Of a stretch of DNA of 33,356 nt, positions 17,177-25,891 are shown in pieces (within the stretch, counting starts at the first letter, position 1; each line of letters begins with the position of its first letter). The translations under genes and the position numbers were made by a program. The notes below the pieces were generated by a model. The model was not told the origin of the DNA. It did no database searches and worked only from the letters and a program-made list of their open reading frames with translations. The stretch lies in contig JBHJHE010000056.1 in assembly GCA_050331095.1 (NCBI GenBank), forward strand, positions 1-33,356, given 5' to 3'. The DNA comes from MED-G105 sp050331095 (GTDB taxonomy: Bacteria > Pseudomonadota > Alphaproteobacteria > Caulobacterales > Parvularculaceae).

Positions 17177-17446
17177 TCAGCGACGCAGGCCGAGGCGCTC
17201 GATCAACGTGCGATAGCGATCCTCGTCCTTGCCCTTGACGTAGTCGAGCAACCGCCGGCGCTGCGAGACGAGCTTCAGAAGCCCGCGCCGCGAGTGGTTG
17301 TCTTTCTTGTGGTCCTTGAAGTGACCCGTCAGGTTCGAGATCCGTTCGGAGAGGATCGCCACCTGCACCTCCGGCGAGCCCGTGTCGCCTTCGGCGTTCG
17401 CGTATTCTTTGATGAGCTGCTGTTTGCGCTCCGGCGTAATCGACAT
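17177..17446 (-). CDS. rpsO: 30S ribosomal protein S15
   Basis: An 89-residue S15, a primary 16S rRNA-binding protein of the central domain. The sequence is canonical: MSITPERKQQLIKEYANAEG, DTGSPEVQVAILSERISNLT, HFKDHKKDNHSRRGLLKLVSQRR, ending YRTLIERLGLRR. The ATG at 17446 follows AAAGGAAA. S15 often represses its own translation through its leader in other bacteria; no such structure was identified here. Divergent from the ndh-like gene. Confidence 0.99.
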   Translation of the reverse strand: MSITPERKQQLIKEYANAEGDTGSPEVQVAILSERISNLTGHFKDHKKDNHSRRGLLKLVSQRRRLLDYVKGKDEDRYRTLIERLGLRR

Positions 17447-17535
17447 CGTGGTTTCCTTTGGCGGCGTCGCCCTTAACCGGGATCGAAAACATCGGCCGCG
17501 CCGGGACGCCGTCCAGCGCGGTCGGAAAAGCGGGG

Positions 17536-17563
17536 ACGTAGCGGACGCGCGCCGCGTTGACAA
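17536..17563 (-). promoter_or_regulatory. Candidate rpsO promoter in the rpsO/ndh divergent region
   Basis: On the minus strand TTGTCA (17563-17558) and CTACGT (17541-17536) are spaced by 16 bases, about 90 bases upstream of rpsO. The same bases contain TTGACA on the plus strand (17557-17562), a possible -35 for the divergent flavoprotein gene, though I see no good -10 for it. Weak, by eye. Confidence 0.25.
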
Positions 17564-17651
17564 TGCTTGTGTCGCGCTCGACACCACAATGCCTGAGGAG
17601 CGGTCGCCATATGGTCACCGGCGCGACGCGCATGATCGAGGGAGACGGCCG

Positions 17652-19049
17652 ATGAGCGAGCAATCCGTTAAGGAGCGTGCGGCTCCCGCTGCGGACGCCG
17701 CGCCGACGAAGCCCGCCCCCGCAGCGGCGCCGGCGGCCAAGAAAAAGACCCAGATCGTCGTGGTCGGCGGCGGCGCGGGCGGTCTCGAACTCGTCGCCAA
17801 GCTGGGCAAGCGGCTCGGCCGCGACGACTACGACGTCATCCTGCTCGAACAGAACCCGACCCACACCTGGAAGCCGTTGCTCCACGAGGTCGCCGCGGGC
17901 TCCCTTGACGCCAATCTCGACGAGGTCGGCTACCGCAGCCACGCCCCCGCCAACAAATACCGCTTCTTCCTCGGCAGCCTCCAGGGCGTCGACCGAGAGA
18001 ACCGGCAGGTGATCGTCGCGCCCCTCCACGACGAAAACGGCGCCGAGATCATGGGCGAGCACCGCATCCGCTACGACTATCTCGTCATCGCCATCGGTTC
18101 GGTCGCCAACGATTTCGGCGTGCCCGGCGTCAAGGACCATTGTCTCTTCCTGGAGAGCCGTCAGGAAGCGGACCGGTTCCGTCAGAAACTGTTGAACCAG
18201 TGCCTGCGCGTGTCGCGGGCGATGAGCCTCTTTCCGGGAGCGGACGAGTTCGTCAAGATCACGATCGTCGGCGGCGGCGCGACGGGCGTGGAGCTGGCGG
18301 CCGAGCTTTACAACGCCGCGTCGGGGCTCCGCCACTACGGGCTCGAGGTCTTCGACGAGTCGCGGTTGAAAGTTACGCTCCTCGAAGCCGGCCCGCGCAT
18401 TCTGCCGGCGCTGCCGGAGGAGTTGAGCGAGGCCGCCCACGAAGAGCTCTCTAGCCTCGGCGTCGACGTGAAGACCGGCGCCCAGGTAACCGAGGTCACG
18501 CCCTACGGCATGAAGCTGAAAAGCGGCGAAACGATCGGCGGCGATCTGAAGGTCTGGGCGGCGGGGGTGAAGGGCCGCGAGCTACTGAAGGACATTGCGG
18601 GGCTCGAGACCGGCCGGAACAACCAGCTCGTCGTGCGCGCGACCATGCAGACGACCCGCGACGACCGCGTCTTCGCGATAGGCGACTGCGCCGCGTTCGT
18701 TCCCGAAGGCGCCGAGCGGCCGATCCCGCCGCGCGCGCAGGCCGCCCACCAGATGGCCGACACGGCGTTCCACAACATCCTGGCACTGATCAATGGCGGC
18801 CCGCTCAGGAATTTCAGGTACAAGGACCACGGCTCGCTCGTCTCGCTCTCGAAGTACTCGACCGTCGGCAGCCTGATGGGAAATTTGGTGGGTGGGCGGA
18901 TGGCCGTCGAGGGGCGCATGGCGCGGATGATGTACGTCTCGCTCTATCGCATGCATCTTCTGGCGATCCACGGCTGGCTGCGCGGCCTCTTCATGATCGC
19001 CGTCGGCCATGTGAACCAGGTGGTGCGGCCGAAACTGAAGCTGCACTGA
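17652..19049 (+). CDS. ndh: Type II NADH dehydrogenase-like FAD oxidoreductase
   Basis: A 465-residue two-dinucleotide-binding flavoprotein. An Ala/Pro/Lys-rich extension (1-32) leads into the FAD motif IVVVGGGAGG (35-44). The NAD(P) motif IVGGGATGVELAAEL is in the middle, and VFAIGDCAAF is the second FAD contact. AQAAHQMADTAFHNI and a C-terminal amphipathic part with GWLRGLFMIAVGHV fit monotopic membrane NDH-2 enzymes that pass electrons from NADH to quinone without pumping protons. The ATG at 17652 follows GAGGGAG; an upstream frame extension from 17382 runs antisense through rpsO and is rejected. It converges with the kinase gene (23 bases apart). Confidence 0.9.
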   Translation: MSEQSVKERAAPAADAAPTKPAPAAAPAAKKKTQIVVVGGGAGGLELVAKLGKRLGRDDYDVILLEQNPTHTWKPLLHEVAAGSLDANLDEVGYRSHAPANKYRFFLGSLQGVDRENRQVIVAPLHDENGAEIMGEHRIRYDYLVIAIGSVANDFGVPGVKDHCLFLESRQEADRFRQKLLNQCLRVSRAMSLFPGADEFVKITIVGGGATGVELAAELYNAASGLRHYGLEVFDESRLKVTLLEAGPRILPALPEELSEAAHEELSSLGVDVKTGAQVTEVTPYGMKLKSGETIGGDLKVWAAGVKGRELLKDIAGLETGRNNQLVVRATMQTTRDDRVFAIGDCAAFVPEGAERPIPPRAQAAHQMADTAFHNILALINGGPLRNFRYKDHGSLVSLSKYSTVGSLMGNLVGGRMAVEGRMARMMYVSLYRMHLLAIHGWLRGLFMIAVGHVNQVVRPKLKLH

Positions 19050-19072
19050 GGTTTGAAGCGGGCCGAGCGGCG

Positions 19073-21415
19073 TCAGGCGCGGGCCGCCTGCGCTTTCGCG
19101 CCGGCCCATTTGTCGATCATCTCCAACAAACTGTCGCGCTTCACCGGCTTTGAGAGAAAATCGTCCATGCCGGCGTCCTCGCATTGCTGGAGGTGCTCCT
19201 GCATGACGTGGGCGGAGAGGCCGACGATTGGTAGGCGGTCCCGCCCAAGCTCGCGTTCGAGCGCGCGGATCGCCTGGGTCGCGGCGAACCCGTCCATGTT
19301 CGGCATCAAAATGTCCATGAAGGCGATGTCGTAAACGCCGTCGCGGCGGCGCTCCAAGGCTTCGAGCCCGTCATTGGCGATGGTCAGCGACACGCCCTGG
19401 CCGTCGAGCATCTTGGCGACGACGAGCTGATTGATGTCGTTGTCTTCGACCAGCAAGACGCGGACGCTTTCGCTTGTAGCGTCGGCGCGCGTCGGGGAGC
19501 CGGCGTCGGCCCGCTTGTCGGTCGTCGGCGACGGGATGGGCGACAATGGCGCTGGCGGCGCTGGCGGCGCCGGTGACGCGCGGCCAGCGCCTTCGGCCGG
19601 CCGGTCGTCGACGTCGTCGGTCGCGCCGGCGCTCAGGGCTTCCATGAGCGCGTTGCGCAAGGCCGAGGCGCGGATCGGCTTCACGAGACAGCGCGCGACG
19701 CCGACGCTCGCCAAGGTCGACGCGCCGAAATGATCGTCGACGGACGTCAGCATAATGATCGGCGCGTCGCCGAGATCCCCGCTCGCGCGCAGGCGTTTGG
19801 CGAGGTCGAGCCCGTGGACCCGCGGCATGTGGTAGTCGAGCAGCGCGACGCAGTACGTCTCCCCTCGCGCGCTCGCGGCGCGCAGCGCGGCGAGGGCGTC
19901 GTCGGCGCTCTCGACGCACGTCGCCTCGCCGCCCCAGGCCTCGATGTGCTCCTCCAGGAGCCGGCGATTTGCGGCGACGTCGTCGACGACGAGGACCCGT
20001 CCGAGATCGAGGCGCCGAACCGCCAGATGTGCGGCGCGGTCGATGGCGTCGGGGCGTCCGTCGACGTCGAACGCGGCTTTGACGGTGAACGTCGAGCCTT
20101 TGCCGAGCGTCGATTCGACGCTGATTGCGCCGTTCATCATCGCGGTGAGTTCGGAGCATATCGAGAGGCCGAGCCCGGTGCCGCCATAGGTGCGCGTCGA
20201 CGAGTTGTCGGCCTGCTCGAACTTGTCGAAGATCCGCTGAAGCGCCGGCTTTGCGATGCCGATGCCCGTGTCGGTGACGCTGGCGACGAGTGCGATGCGG
20301 CCGTCGGGGGTCGGTCGCGTGTCGACGTCGACGACGATGTTGCCGCGGTCGGTGAACTTCACCGCGTTGCCGATCAGATTAAGAAGCACCTGCCGCAGCC
20401 TCTGTCCGTCGCCGACGACGGCGGTGCGCGCGTCCGGCGCGATGCGGACGATCAGCTCAAGGCCTTTCTTGAACGCGCGCGGCGTCATCACGCGCGCCGC
20501 CTCTTCGACGATGTCGACGATGTCAAAGGGTTCGTGCGCCAGCTCGAACTTGCCGGCCTCGATCTTCGAAATGTCGAGAATGTCGTTGATGACTGCGAGA
20601 AGCGATTCGCCCGACATCATCAGCGTTTCAACGAATTCGTTCTGCTGGTCGTCAAGCTCGGTGCAGGTCAGGAGCTCGGCCATGCCGAGAACGCCGTTCA
20701 TGGGCGTGCGGATTTCATGGCTCATATTCGCCAGAAACTCCGACTTCATGCGGTTGGCGCGCTCTGCTTCTTCTTTCGCGGCCTTTAGCCGGTCCTCCGT
20801 CTCGACCCGCGCCGAGATGTCCTCGATCGTGCCTTCATAGAATTTGACCGCGCCGTCGGCGTCGCGAATGAGCCGCGCAGTCTCCGACACCCAGATGACC
20901 TCGCCGGTGCGGTGGCGTCGCACCTGACTGACGAAGTTCGTGACCTCGCCGCTCGCCTCGATCTCTTCGATGAAGGCGGCGCGACGGGTCGGGTCGACGT
21001 ACCATTCGCGTTCGATGTCCGCGGCGGCGGCGAGCCATTCCGCTTCGGTGTCGTAGCCCATCATGCGCACGAAGGCCGCGTTCGCGAAAATCGGTCCGCC
21101 CTCGGCGCTCGAACGATAGATCCCGATGGCGGCGTGCTCGAAAAGGTCGCGGAACTTCTCTTCGAGCCGATCCTCCGTCGTGCGAGGGTCGCCCAGTTCG
21201 TCGGCCGCCGCGTCGGCGCGCCTCCGCTCGTCGGCGTTCCGCGCGACGAGGCGTCGCGCGCGGAACGCGACGAGGCTGAAAAGCGCGACGACGCCGACAA
21301 AGCGCGCGGCCCCAAGATCGAGGAACGCGACGCACAGCGCCAGGATGAGCGCGAGCGCCGCGAACTCGCCCGTCGCCGGATTGATCCTGTTCAGAATGGA
21401 CGCCAGGGCAGCCAG
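19073..21415 (-). CDS. Membrane-anchored PAS hybrid histidine kinase with two receivers
   Basis: Signalling kinase with phosphorelay parts in one chain. From the suggested start: two hydrophobic segments (17-32, 38-51), a coiled linker, a PAS domain (from about 88, FRDLFEHAAIGIYRSS), a PAC-type block (FYEGTIEDIS), HisKA with SHEIRTPMNG (His233), and HATPase with N350, DTGIGI and GGTGLGL. A degenerate-looking first receiver (Asp527 in LLDYHMP), a Pro/Ala linker and a second receiver (Asp701 in FMDILMP) follow. The first ATG/GTG/TTG in this frame is GTG 21070, which cuts the PAS domain; coding signal continues to a stop at 21461, so I extend to CTG 21415, ahead of which lies AGAGGA. The exact start is uncertain. 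No partner regulator gene is adjacent. Confidence 0.85.
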   Translation of the reverse strand: MAALASILNRINPATGEFAALALILALCVAFLDLGAARFVGVVALFSLVAFRARRLVARNADERRRADAAADELGDPRTTEDRLEEKFRDLFEHAAIGIYRSSAEGGPIFANAAFVRMMGYDTEAEWLAAAADIEREWYVDPTRRAAFIEEIEASGEVTNFVSQVRRHRTGEVIWVSETARLIRDADGAVKFYEGTIEDISARVETEDRLKAAKEEAERANRMKSEFLANMSHEIRTPMNGVLGMAELLTCTELDDQQNEFVETLMMSGESLLAVINDILDISKIEAGKFELAHEPFDIVDIVEEAARVMTPRAFKKGLELIVRIAPDARTAVVGDGQRLRQVLLNLIGNAVKFTDRGNIVVDVDTRPTPDGRIALVASVTDTGIGIAKPALQRIFDKFEQADNSSTRTYGGTGLGLSICSELTAMMNGAISVESTLGKGSTFTVKAAFDVDGRPDAIDRAAHLAVRRLDLGRVLVVDDVAANRRLLEEHIEAWGGEATCVESADDALAALRAASARGETYCVALLDYHMPRVHGLDLAKRLRASGDLGDAPIIMLTSVDDHFGASTLASVGVARCLVKPIRASALRNALMEALSAGATDDVDDRPAEGAGRASPAPPAPPAPLSPIPSPTTDKRADAGSPTRADATSESVRVLLVEDNDINQLVVAKMLDGQGVSLTIANDGLEALERRRDGVYDIAFMDILMPNMDGFAATQAIRALERELGRDRLPIVGLSAHVMQEHLQQCEDAGMDDFLSKPVKRDSLLEMIDKWAGAKAQAARA

Positions 21416-21502
21416 ATCGCCGTTTCCTCTTTCCGCTGAGGAAAGGTTAACGGGGCCCGCTTAAGACGACGTAAAGACGCCGTGGGAGACGGCCTGACGA
21501 CG

Positions 21503-22384
21503 TCAGGCCCGCGGGGCGAGCAGCCAGCTCGCGGCCCGGGCGAAGCCCAAGGGAAACGTGAATTCGTGCGCGGCGTCGTTTAGAATCTCGGCGCGAACGT
21601 CAAAGGCGTCGATCGCGCGCGCGCGGAGCGCGGCGGCGTAAGCGCCCTGGTCGCCCACCATGTCGTTGTTGATGTGGGGCGGCGCCTCAAGCGCGCCGGT
21701 GGCGAGGTAGACGCGGCCGCGGCGCGGCGGGCCCGCCTCCGCATACGCCGCCTCCAGCGACATGATGATGCGGTCGTGAAACCAGAGCGACGGGCTGATC
21801 AGCGCGTAGCCCGCGAACGTTTCGGGCGCGCGGGCGAGAACGTAGGCTCCGAAGAGGCCGCCGAGGGAGTGGCCGACGAGAACGCGCGCTGCGGCGTCCG
21901 CGCGCCAGCGCGCTTCGACGAACGGGATCAGTCGCCCACGGAGGAATTCGAGATAAGCGGGCGCGCCGCCGGTTTCGTATCGGCGCCAACTCGCCGCCGA
22001 GGTCGGCGTGAAGTCGCGCACGCGGCTGCGCATCGGGTCTTCGTCGACGGCGCGGGAGACGCCGACGATGATCGCGGGGTCTACCGCGCCGGTCCCCATG
22101 GGGTACGCGAGCGCGCCGGCGGCGAGCGGAAACGAATACGGCCCGTCGTGGAGGTAAAGGACCGGGTAGCGCCTTTCAGCGTTTTCCGGCGCGTCGTACC
22201 CCTTCGGCGTTTGGACGTAGATGCGATAGACGCGGCCGAGGCTCGGCGCGTCCACCGCGTGAACCGCGCTGCGCGGGATCCGATACGGCAGGGCCCCGCC
22301 CGCGGACGCCGGTTCGTCGGCGCGGGCGGCCGGCGCGGCGGTCGCGAGAAGCGGCAGTTTGAAAAGCGCGCGTCGTCTGATCAT
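21503..22384 (-). CDS. Exported alpha/beta hydrolase, esterase D/enterochelin-esterase-like
   Basis: 293 residues with a twin-arginine-like signal peptide (MIRRRALFKLPLLATAAPAARA). The body is a putative esterase fold (PF00756 type): YPVLYLHDGPYSF, the nucleophile Ser173 in GHSLGG, SPSLWFHDRII, and the catalytic His region DAAHEFTFP near the C-terminus. It should hydrolyse ester substrates outside the cytoplasm; similarity to siderophore esterases is only at family level and no siderophore genes are nearby. The ATG at 22384 is chosen because upstream residues of the open frame are Arg-rich shadow sequence inside truB. It lies 32 bases after truB on the same strand. Confidence 0.87.
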   Translation of the reverse strand: MIRRRALFKLPLLATAAPAARADEPASAGGALPYRIPRSAVHAVDAPSLGRVYRIYVQTPKGYDAPENAERRYPVLYLHDGPYSFPLAAGALAYPMGTGAVDPAIIVGVSRAVDEDPMRSRVRDFTPTSAASWRRYETGGAPAYLEFLRGRLIPFVEARWRADAAARVLVGHSLGGLFGAYVLARAPETFAGYALISPSLWFHDRIIMSLEAAYAEAGPPRRGRVYLATGALEAPPHINNDMVGDQGAYAAALRARAIDAFDVRAEILNDAAHEFTFPLGFARAASWLLAPRA

Positions 22385-22416
22385 GGCTTCTCGATGCCCG
22401 GTTTGGCGGCGTCGAA

Positions 22417-23346
22417 CTAAAGGTTGAAGACGCGCAAGGGCCGGAGTTTGAGCCCGTCGAGCGCGCAAATGGCGACGGCCTCGTCGCCGTCGGTGGCGAG
22501 CACCGCCGGAATTTCGCCGGCCTCGCCCGCGCGCACGCCCCGCGCGTTCGCCGGGGAGAGGACGGCCGCCTGGCCGCGGCGCAGCCGCGCCGCCTCCGGT
22601 CCGCCGACGCTCGCCTGCGGCAGGTCGCAAAGCGCCGCGTCGACGCTCAAAAGCTCGTCGTCGCGGTCCTCCATCGTCTCAAGGGCTTCGAGATCGGCGA
22701 GCCGAACGCCGTCTTCGGCCCGGAACGGGCCGACCGCCAGGCGCCGCAGGTCAGCGACGTGGCCCTCCGTGCCAAGCGCTTTGGCGAGATCGCGCACGAG
22801 CGCGCGCACGTAAGCGCCCTTGCCCGTCGCCGCCTCGAAGACGGCCGTGTCGGCGTCCGGCTGGCCGACGAGGCTGAGGGCGTGGATCAGGATCGTCCGC
22901 GGGGCGATCTTCGCCTCCTCGCCGTCGCGAGCGATGTCATAAGCGCGCTCGCCGTTCACTTTCACGGCGGAGAACTGCGGCGGCGTCTGTTCGATCTCGC
23001 CGGTGAAGGCCGGCAGGGCGGCGAGAACGTCGTCGCGCGTCGGCCGCGCGTCCGAGGTCGCGACCGCGTCGCCTTCGGTATCGTCCGTCGACGTCGCGAC
23101 GCCCCAGCGCGCGGTGAAGCGATAGACCTTCCGCGCGTCCATGACGTAGGGCACGGTCTTCGTCGCTTCGCCGAAGGCGATCGGCAGGACGCCCGTCGCC
23201 AGCGGGTCGAGCGTGCCCGCGTGGCCGACTTTCTGCGCGCCGTAAAGGCGCTTCAGCCGCGAGACCGCGTCGGTCGAGCCGAGATCGTAGTCCTTGTCGA
23301 GAATCAGCCAGCCGTTCACCGGCCGACCTTTCTTGCGCCGCGCCAC
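22417..23346 (-). CDS. truB: tRNA pseudouridine(55) synthase
   Basis: Makes pseudouridine 55 in the T-loop of tRNAs. 309 residues starting NGWLILDKDYDLGST. The catalytic motif is GHAGTLDPLATGVLPI (nucleophilic Asp47), followed by ATKTVPYVMDARKVYRF, QTPPQFSAVKVNGERAYDIAR and KGAYVRALVRDLA, with a short PUA-like C-terminus. The start is GTG 23346, 8 bases after AGGAG. It follows rbfA with 52 bases between, the standard order. Confidence 0.98.
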   Translation of the reverse strand: MARRKKGRPVNGWLILDKDYDLGSTDAVSRLKRLYGAQKVGHAGTLDPLATGVLPIAFGEATKTVPYVMDARKVYRFTARWGVATSTDDTEGDAVATSDARPTRDDVLAALPAFTGEIEQTPPQFSAVKVNGERAYDIARDGEEAKIAPRTILIHALSLVGQPDADTAVFEAATGKGAYVRALVRDLAKALGTEGHVADLRRLAVGPFRAEDGVRLADLEALETMEDRDDELLSVDAALCDLPQASVGGPEAARLRRGQAAVLSPANARGVRAGEAGEIPAVLATDGDEAVAICALDGLKLRPLRVFNL

Positions 23347-23398
23347 GTCGATCGCTCCTGAGACGAAGCGCGCTTGTCTACGCGCCCCGGGGCTGAGG

Positions 23399-23821
23399 TC
23401 AATCCGATGAGCGCAAGTCGCGCGCGACGTCGGGGCGGGCCAGAAGCTCGTCGATCCGGCGCGCCTCGTCGAAGCTCTCGTCGGCGCGGAAGGCGAGTTG
23501 GGGCGTGAACTTCAAGTCGACCCGCGCACCGAGCAACTTGCGCACGTAGGGCGCGGCGCGGTTGAGCGCGGCGAGGGCGTCGCGGCTCGCCTCGTCGTCG
23601 GGCCGCGCGCCTAGGGGCGTGCAGAAAACGCTCGCGTGCTTCAGGTCCGGGCTTGCGCGCACCTCGCTCACGGTGAGCGAGACGCCGGAGAGCGCCGGCT
23701 CGCGCAGGTCCTCCCGCGCGAAAATCTCAACGAGCGCGTGGCGGATCAGCTCCCCCGCCCGGAGTTGCCGTTGGGAGGGGCTTTTGGGTTTTGAATGGCG
23801 TTGCGACATTGACGGAGACAT
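23399..23821 (-). CDS. rbfA: 30S ribosome-binding factor RbfA
   Basis: Small ribosome-assembly factor (140 residues) needed for 16S rRNA 5'-end maturation and cold adaptation. Recognised by SQRQLRAGELIRHALVEIFARED, the KH-like core LTVSEVRASPDLKHASVFCTPLG and the closing LKFTPQLAFRADESFDEARRIDELL. Two ATGs are possible (23821, 23809); neither has a strong Shine-Dalgarno. Usually infB and nusA lie upstream; here a peptidase gene does, so the nusA-infB part is elsewhere or outside the window. Confidence 0.96.
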   Translation of the reverse strand: MSPSMSQRHSKPKSPSQRQLRAGELIRHALVEIFAREDLREPALSGVSLTVSEVRASPDLKHASVFCTPLGARPDDEASRDALAALNRAAPYVRKLLGARVDLKFTPQLAFRADESFDEARRIDELLARPDVARDLRSSD

Positions 23822-23905
23822 AAGCCGCGGGCCGCCGAGGTCAAATCAGGGGGCGCGACGCCGTCGGCCACGATCGCGGCCGCTGTGAACCCAACGCCCC
23901 CCCCC

Positions 23906-25783
23906 TCAGCCCTTCGCGAGGATCGCCTCCATCTCGTCCATGATCGCGTTCATGCGCGCCTCCAGGGCCTCGTGCGGGGCGGACGTGGCGAGGTCGACGC
24001 CGGCCTTTTTCATGAGGTCGTACGGATGGTCCGAGCCGCCCGCCTTCAGGAGGTCGACGAAGCGGTCGCGGGCGCCGTCGTCGCCGGAGGAGATCGCCTC
24101 GGCGAGGGCCGAGGCCGCGGCGATCGACGTCGCATACTGAAAGACGTAGAAATCGTAGTAGAAGTGCGGGATGTAGGCCCATTCCGCCGCATACGTCTCG
24201 TCGATCGTCATCACGCCCTCGTCGTGGCCGTGATAGCGCTTCAGAAGGTCGAGATAGATCTCCGTCAGCTTCTTGCCGGTTACGGGCTCGCCCGCGTCGA
24301 CGAGCTCGTTCGCCTTCAACTCGAACTCCGCGAACATCGCCTGGCGGAAGTACGTGCCGCGTAAGGATTCGAGCGCCTGACCGAGATAGTAGAGCCGTTC
24401 GTCGTCGCTCGCGGCGCGCGAGACGACGAGGTTCGACAGCAGCATCTCGTTCATGATCGACGCCGTTTCGGCGATGAACGTCGAGTAGCCGGCCGTCGGC
24501 CAGGGCTGCACGGCGTTGGCGAGCACGGAGTGAACGGCGTGGCCGTACTCGTGGGCGAACGTCGAGGCGCTCTCGAAATCGTCATTGTGGTTCAGAAGGA
24601 CGTACGGATGAACGTCGTAGGCCGAGCCCGACATGTAGGCGCCGGAGCGCTTGCCCGGCTTCGGGTAGACGTGCATCCACTGGCCGGCGACGCCCTTGTC
24701 GTAGGCGGCGAGATACTCCGCGCCCAAAGGCGCGAGCGCGTCGCGCGTCAGCGAGATCGACGTCTCGATCGAAAACTCTTTATCGAGAGCGACGAGCGAT
24801 GGGTAGATGTCGTAGTAACGGAGCTCGTCCTCGATCCCGAGCATCTTCTTCCGGAGGCGGAAATAGCGGTGGAGCGTCGGCAACGCCTCGTTCACCTGCG
24901 CGATCAGCGTTTCGTAGACGGCGGGCGGCATGTCGTCGCCGAAGAGCGCGCGCGCCACGGAGCTGTCATAATCGCGTTGCGACGTCTGCAGACGAAGCCC
25001 TTGCAGATGTGCGCCGAGGACGGCGCCGTAGGTGCTCTCATAATCGCCCCACAAGCCCCAGAAGGCGTCGAACACCTTTTTTCTGTCGGCTCGGTTCGGC
25101 GCCTGGCGGTAGCGCGAATAGCCCGCCTGGCTGATGGTCGCCTTCTCGCCGGACGCGAGCGTCACCTCCGGCCACGGCATGTCGGCGTTCGCGAAGGTGT
25201 TGTAGACGTCGCCCGGCCCGGCGCGCACGACGTTCGTCGCCGCCATGATCGCCTCGGCCTCGGCGCTCAGGGTGTGCGGCGCCTGGCGCAAGACGTCTTC
25301 GATGTAAAACGCGTAGTCCTGAAGCCGGTCCTCGCGGTCGAGGAAGCGGCGCACTTTTTTCTCGCCGATCGCTAGCAGCTCCGGGTCGAGCCAGCTCACC
25401 GCGTTCGTCAGATCCGCGACGAGAAGCTGCGCCCGCTGGCGGCGCGCGTCGTTGTCCGCGTCGCGCACGTCTTCGTCGGCCTTGAGACTGGCGTAGACGG
25501 ACAGTCGGATGGCGTCTTTGTAGACTCCCCATATCGCCTCGAAGGCGTCGGCCATGGCGGCCGGCGATTTTCCGAGCGTGCCTTCGAGGGCTTTGAGATC
25601 GTCCGCGTTCGCGGCGATCTCGTCGCGCGTCGCGTCCCACGCCGCGGGCGTCGCGTAGAGGTCCGTCAGATCCCAGACCCAGGCCGGCGCTGCGGGCTTC
25701 GATGCGGGCGCCTGCGCGTGCGCGGCGACCGGCGTGAGGCACAAAGCGGCGGCGGCCGCGGCGGCGCGGAAAAACGTCTTCAT
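23906..25783 (-). CDS. pepF: M3 family oligoendopeptidase F-type, with signal peptide
   Basis: 625 residues. A Sec signal peptide (MKTFFRAAAAAAALCLTPVAAHAQ) precedes an M3/PepF body: WDLTDLYATPAAWD at the N-terminus, a helical N-terminal half, and the zinc site HEYGHAVH (His411, Glu412, His415) with the third ligand Glu439 in FIAETASIMNE. Further family blocks are YFRQAMFAEFE and YAAEWAYIPHFYYDFYVFQY. It cleaves oligopeptides; the signal peptide points to the periplasm, unlike the cytoplasmic PepF of many bacteria. The ATG at 25783 follows GGAGGG. The rbfA gene begins 84 bases downstream. Confidence 0.94.
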   Translation of the reverse strand: MKTFFRAAAAAAALCLTPVAAHAQAPASKPAAPAWVWDLTDLYATPAAWDATRDEIAANADDLKALEGTLGKSPAAMADAFEAIWGVYKDAIRLSVYASLKADEDVRDADNDARRQRAQLLVADLTNAVSWLDPELLAIGEKKVRRFLDREDRLQDYAFYIEDVLRQAPHTLSAEAEAIMAATNVVRAGPGDVYNTFANADMPWPEVTLASGEKATISQAGYSRYRQAPNRADRKKVFDAFWGLWGDYESTYGAVLGAHLQGLRLQTSQRDYDSSVARALFGDDMPPAVYETLIAQVNEALPTLHRYFRLRKKMLGIEDELRYYDIYPSLVALDKEFSIETSISLTRDALAPLGAEYLAAYDKGVAGQWMHVYPKPGKRSGAYMSGSAYDVHPYVLLNHNDDFESASTFAHEYGHAVHSVLANAVQPWPTAGYSTFIAETASIMNEMLLSNLVVSRAASDDERLYYLGQALESLRGTYFRQAMFAEFELKANELVDAGEPVTGKKLTEIYLDLLKRYHGHDEGVMTIDETYAAEWAYIPHFYYDFYVFQYATSIAAASALAEAISSGDDGARDRFVDLLKAGGSDHPYDLMKKAGVDLATSAPHEALEARMNAIMDEMEAILAKG

Positions 25784-25891
25784 CGGGAGCCCTCCGGAAT
25801 TCCAAGCGCCGCATGATGCGCCGGGCCGGTTTCGGCGGCAATTCGGCCGAACGCGCGGCGGCGTCGTCCCGCCGATCCTTGAGCGACGCCT

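Noticed and set aside
15028..17238. Long plus-strand frame (736 codons) antisense to pnp and the SDR gene
   Set aside because: Arg/Asp-rich shadow sequence opposite two well-recognised genes, and it crosses their terminator.
21443..21463. TTAA and TTAACC pair upstream of the kinase gene (minus strand)
   Set aside because: Spacing is 10 bases, not the 7 needed for a CtrA box.
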